Positions 60,289-64,000 of a stretch of 64,000 bases of DNA are shown here, in pieces; position 1 is the stretch's first letter, and each line of letters begins with the position of its first letter. The position numbers and the translations under genes were made by a program. Source of the stretch: Hirundichthys speculiger. Lineage: Eukaryota; Chordata; Actinopteri; Beloniformes; Exocoetidae. Below the pieces are notes generated by a model that searched no databases, was not told the origin of the DNA, and worked only from the letters and a program-made list of their open reading frames with translations. The stretch covers positions 1-64,000 of the forward strand of contig JAGFBZ010000935.1 in assembly GCA_018398805.1 (NCBI GenBank). The letters are read 5' to 3'.

Positions 60289-63200
60289 GTAGGTGTGGGA
60301 TTAAAGTGTAAAGAACTGAATAGAGAAAAACATTGAGTAGTTAAGTTTACACACTGACCTAAATGATTAACTAGTAATCTCAAATTTAGTTTCTACAATT
60401 ACATGAAAAATCCAGACCCACTCTGGCTTTTGTGTGTTAAAAGTAGGTTGTAAACATTATAATGCCCAACCTGGGTAGATTATCAGCTTTTTAATAAAAT
60501 GTCCCTTTTAATTAAGTTTTTTAATTTTAATTTTTTAAATTGGCCTTCATTTTCCATTTGGGTCAAGCAAGTTTGTCACCTGGGCAAGTTAAACATTTCA
60601 GCCACTTTCCCGATTTACAAAGGAAGGCCAAGGGAATTTAGTATTGCACCTCCGTTGTCAAACAAAGGGCATTTAAAAAATAAAGTAACAGGGTCAGTAT
60701 AGACTCCATATATAATGGTTAACTAAAGTCTTTACTTCAATCACATATTTGAGTATCTGTCTGTCTGGTAAATGGAGACTTTCTCACCTTCAGTTTCTAA
60801 TGTGAGAGTTCCTCTTTGGTGTCACAGCCAATATGTCAAACAACCTGCCAGGCATGATCGGTTCACTGGAGCTGTCTAAGGTTACGTTTCACCATACATT
60901 CTCTAATTATGTAATCGCTGAATTTATTTATTCGGTTTGTGGTCTAAACAGTAAGGATGCTGACCTTTTTCAAACTGAAGCAATTTAAAGAAAAAAAAGC
61001 AATTTATGTAGAAAGCAACCAGTGTGTGACATGTGAAAGGTCTACTCATAATGATGACGACAGCCTGTTGAATTGGATGTGTTCAGAGGCTAGGATTTTT
61101 GACTGGTAATGTGAACATGATCTGAAGTGAATCTCAGCACCAAAGTGATCCTGTGTCCACAGTTCTAAAAAGGTGTAGGGGTACACTGAGTGAACTTACT
61201 GATGTGGATATGTTTACACTGACTGTTGCATCCAGGGCTCAGCAACCCTGCTATATTTGGCTGAGGTTATGGACCACGGACTGAGACTGTTATCCAGGTG
61301 TTATCCAGTCAGCTGGTATAATGCATCCGTATAACAGATATTCAAGCCTTCTTGGGTGATTTTTAAAATCAAAGCTGTTTAAAATCCTGTTTTGACTCTG
61401 CGTACAATTAATTGAAATGCATTTCCCAATCCTTTTGTGTTGTGACACTGCATCTAAGTTTAACTCCACTGTAGCTGTGCCGTGCCAAAACTGATGACAT
61501 GCATTTTCAATGTAGACTTAAAGCGGGAGAACAACTGTGACAAACCCACTGCTGAGGTATTAGAGCCAGCTCTCACCAGTCTCCTTCCCTTTTGAGCTGT
61601 GCTTTAGACATCTGTTGGTACAGTCTGTGTCTGAGTGCGCTTTGTCACCTGATCATATTTAGACTCCACTAAATTATTGTCCCAGATGCTTTTCACTAGA
61701 AAAAAATTCCAAGACAGGACAATCAAAGAGTCATCATTTGATTAACGTGAAATGTCATTTCATTACATGTTATAACAAGTCTTTTTACTAATAAAGGTTT
61801 TACTTCTGAACTAAACATTAATCAATATGTGATGTTGAAACTATGCATATATCTATTATTTTAATGACTGCTCATGTTAAGGGTAACCGGCGCACGTCAG
61901 GACACCACTGGAATGGACATCACCAGCCGCTGTACTCTGGGGGACCCCAACAAGCTCCCTGAAGGGGTCCCCCAGCCAGCACGCATGCCTTATGTCTCAG
62001 ACAAACACCCACGGCAGACACTAGAAGTGATCAACCTGCTGAGGAAGCACCGGGAGCTTTGTGATGTGGTGTTAGTGGTGGGCGCCAAGAAGATTTATGC
62101 TCATCGTGTGATCCTGTCTGCCTGCAGCCCATACTTTAGGTATGAAAGGGTACTCTGGATTCATATGAGTGCATTTTCCTCGTATCAAAGGTCACTAATC
62201 AGGAAGTTTTCTAACATCTGCTTAAAATGATATTATATGCATGTATGTTTTAATTTAGGGCAATGTTCACTGGGGAGCTGGCAGAGAGCAGACAGACTGA
62301 AGTGGTGATCCGTGACATTGATGAGAGAGCCATGGAGCTTCTCATTGACTTTGCCTACACCTCACAGGTAGGAATGGTGACATTCAATAAGGAAAGCAAC
62401 ATTTGCACCATTAGTATTCGGAGGTATATCAAGGCTAAAAAAAGTTGACTGATGTGTCTGTTAAAAAGGAAAAAGAATGGAAAACTACTGGTGGTCCTTC
62501 AGAACTTGTTGAACTAAAACATCATTTTTGTAATACAGGTCTTCTTCAGTTACAATGTGCAGTTTGTGCAAGTCACTTTTACCATAATGATAAGAGTAAA
62601 AGAGTAAAAAAGTATATCCTCTGCATTCATGATCCAGGACATTTAGAAGGATACATTTTCATTAAAAAAAAGGTATATTTTTTTTCCTTTGATTGGAATT
62701 TACATACAAAATAACAACAATTTATTTGAGGGGGGGAAAAAAAAAAAGACCAAAACATTGTGTCTTTCAATTAATTGCACGGTTTGTAGATAATTTAGTT
62801 CAGCTTTATTCATGTGGTACCAGTTTACTTCAAAAAGTCTTCTAATGGCACTTTTGGTAGAGAGAAATTAAACTATTATTTTTTAGATTTTCTATTAATA
62901 GAGTAGTAGTCTATTTACAAAGTATCTTTAATAAGGAATAATGACAAAAGGTACATCAAATCTGTGCAGATTTATCTAAAGTATGAATACAGGTACGTCA
63001 GGAAAAAACTTGACAATGAGACAATATAAATTTTAAGTTTAGACTTATGTGGTTTAGAGCCTGTACTTTAGAGCTTATAGTGGAGGCTCTCAGCTTTAAC
63101 TTTGAGGTAGGAGATGTGTTGGAAGAGGGGTTTATGAACTACAGCTGTTTTAATATGTAGAACTTTCTTTGTTAGAAGTTAATTATTTTTATGTGTTTTG

Positions 63201-63796
63201 GTTGCCATACCCATCTATTATATTGCTCACCTCTTAATGTGCACAAATCGGATCAATGTGTGATCAAGCACAGGATTAATGCTCAATTTTATGTTAAAAA
63301 AAGCATATGAAACAGACAGTTGCACTTCCCTACTTCAAGCACAGAGAAGGTCTGTTCAGTGGCTGACAGCTGATGTGCTGGTCTTTGTTCTCTGACACAA
63401 CATTGAAATATTAAGATGACATTATAGGTAAAATGAATGGGGTGACACCTCAAAGCTGTATGGAAGACTCGGGTACAAGTCATGGGGATTCAGTGCATCA
63501 CAAGGGAGATGCTGTGCATGCCTGGTTCAAACTCCTTTGCAGTGGTTTCTGTGCACATATCTTACCTGTTCTGATATGCCCCCTCCCAGGTGACTGTCGA
63601 GGAGGGTAATGTCCAGACCTTGCTACCTGCAGCTTGCCTTCTCCAGCTGGCTGAGATCCAGGAGGCTTGTTGTGAGTTCCTGAAGAGGCAGCTGGATCCA
63701 TCCAACTGTCTGGGCATCAGGGCCTTTGCTGACACCCACTCCTGCCGGGAGCTACTTCGGATTGCAGACAAGTTCACTCAGCACAATTTTCAGGAG
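60266..63796 (+). CDS. klhl20: Kelch-like protein 20, N-terminal exons (partial)
   Basis: Substrate adaptor of cullin-3 ubiquitin ligases. In mammals it acts in DAPK1/PML turnover and trafficking. Coding exons in this window: 60266-60288, 61882-62139, 62259-62367 and 63590-63796, together 597 bases or 199 codons in phase. The protein begins [18 protein letters not shown] and runs into the near-invariant klhl20 segment '[19 protein letters not shown]'. The BTB domain spans about residues 60-170 ([35 protein letters not shown]). The start of the BACK region follows ([20 protein letters not shown]). The Kelch repeats lie beyond the right edge. The untranslated exon 1 is near 58.3 kb and exon 2 starts at 60225. 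Confidence 0.96.
61882..62139 (+). CDS. klhl20: klhl20 exon 3
   Basis: Encodes most of the N-terminal leader and the first half of the BTB domain, ending SACSPYFR. Confidence 0.97.
62259..62367 (+). CDS. klhl20: klhl20 exon 4
   Basis: BTB core: [20 protein letters not shown] to AYTSQ. Confidence 0.97.
63590..63796 (+). CDS. klhl20: klhl20 exon 5
   Basis: End of BTB and start of [24 protein letters not shown] to FTQHNFQE. Donor GTAAGA. The gene continues past the window edge. Confidence 0.97.
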
Positions 63797-64000
63797 GTAA
63801 GAGCAAAGAAGTAAGATGTAAAGAAATTGCAACAGGTGCAGAAAATGCTCAATAAAATACTCTCTTTAAACATCTCATCTTTCTTCTTATGCTCTATAAA
63901 CAAACTTTCACATGTGAAGACCAATAATAAGATGGTGACCTGATAGTTTTTTCCATCCTGCCATGTTGCTTCCATCGCCGTGATTCTGATGTCTTAGTAT

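Noticed and set aside
62445..62714. 89-codon ORF in a klhl20 intron
   Set aside because: No splice borders or homology; the klhl20 exons join in phase without it.

Overview
This 64 kb window is teleost fish nuclear DNA. It holds two intron-rich vertebrate genes on the plus strand: a complete lhx8-type LIM-homeobox gene and the first exons of klhl20. It also holds a dense load of fish-type repeats: Tc1/mariner, Tigger/pogo, hAT and piggyBac relatives, tRNA-derived SINEs, a Rex1-like LINE, and many long (TA)n, (CA)n and (ATT)n microsatellites. I cannot fix the species.

Layout. Bases 1-14100 are repeat-rich and gene-free, including a three-deep transposon nest at about 8.7-10.2 kb. At 14.2-15.9 kb lies an intronless plus-strand gene or pseudogene. 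It encodes a charged coiled coil followed by a minisatellite of Pro-Pro-Glu-Val-Pro-Ser units, and its reading frame breaks several times. From 17.5 to 26.6 kb, on the minus strand, are two decayed neighbouring genes of multicopy teleost families. One resembles 'sterile alpha motif domain-containing protein 3-like'. The other is a C2H2 zinc-finger plus transposase-like protein. The second is split in mid-codon by a 1.8 kb piggyBac-like element with a clean TTAA duplication. Bases 26.7-45.3 kb are a gene-poor stretch with more Tc1 copies, a Tigger copy, a SINE and a long hairpin.

lhx8 occupies 45.3-56.0 kb in nine exons (356 codons from the upstream ATG) and encodes two LIM domains and a homeodomain. 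Its exon lengths sum to an exact multiple of three and every junction is GT-AG. klhl20 starts near 58.3 kb from a promoter with ETS and NRF1 motifs, and its BTB-domain exons run off the right end of the window. Lhx8 is a nuclear developmental regulator. Klhl20 is a cullin-3 substrate adaptor. Nothing here links them functionally beyond being adjacent and co-oriented.

The best leads for something undescribed are the coiled-coil/minisatellite gene, the paired minus-strand genes that may be one two-product transposon, and the piggyBac insertion inside one of them. I saw no CRISPR array, operon or other prokaryotic system.
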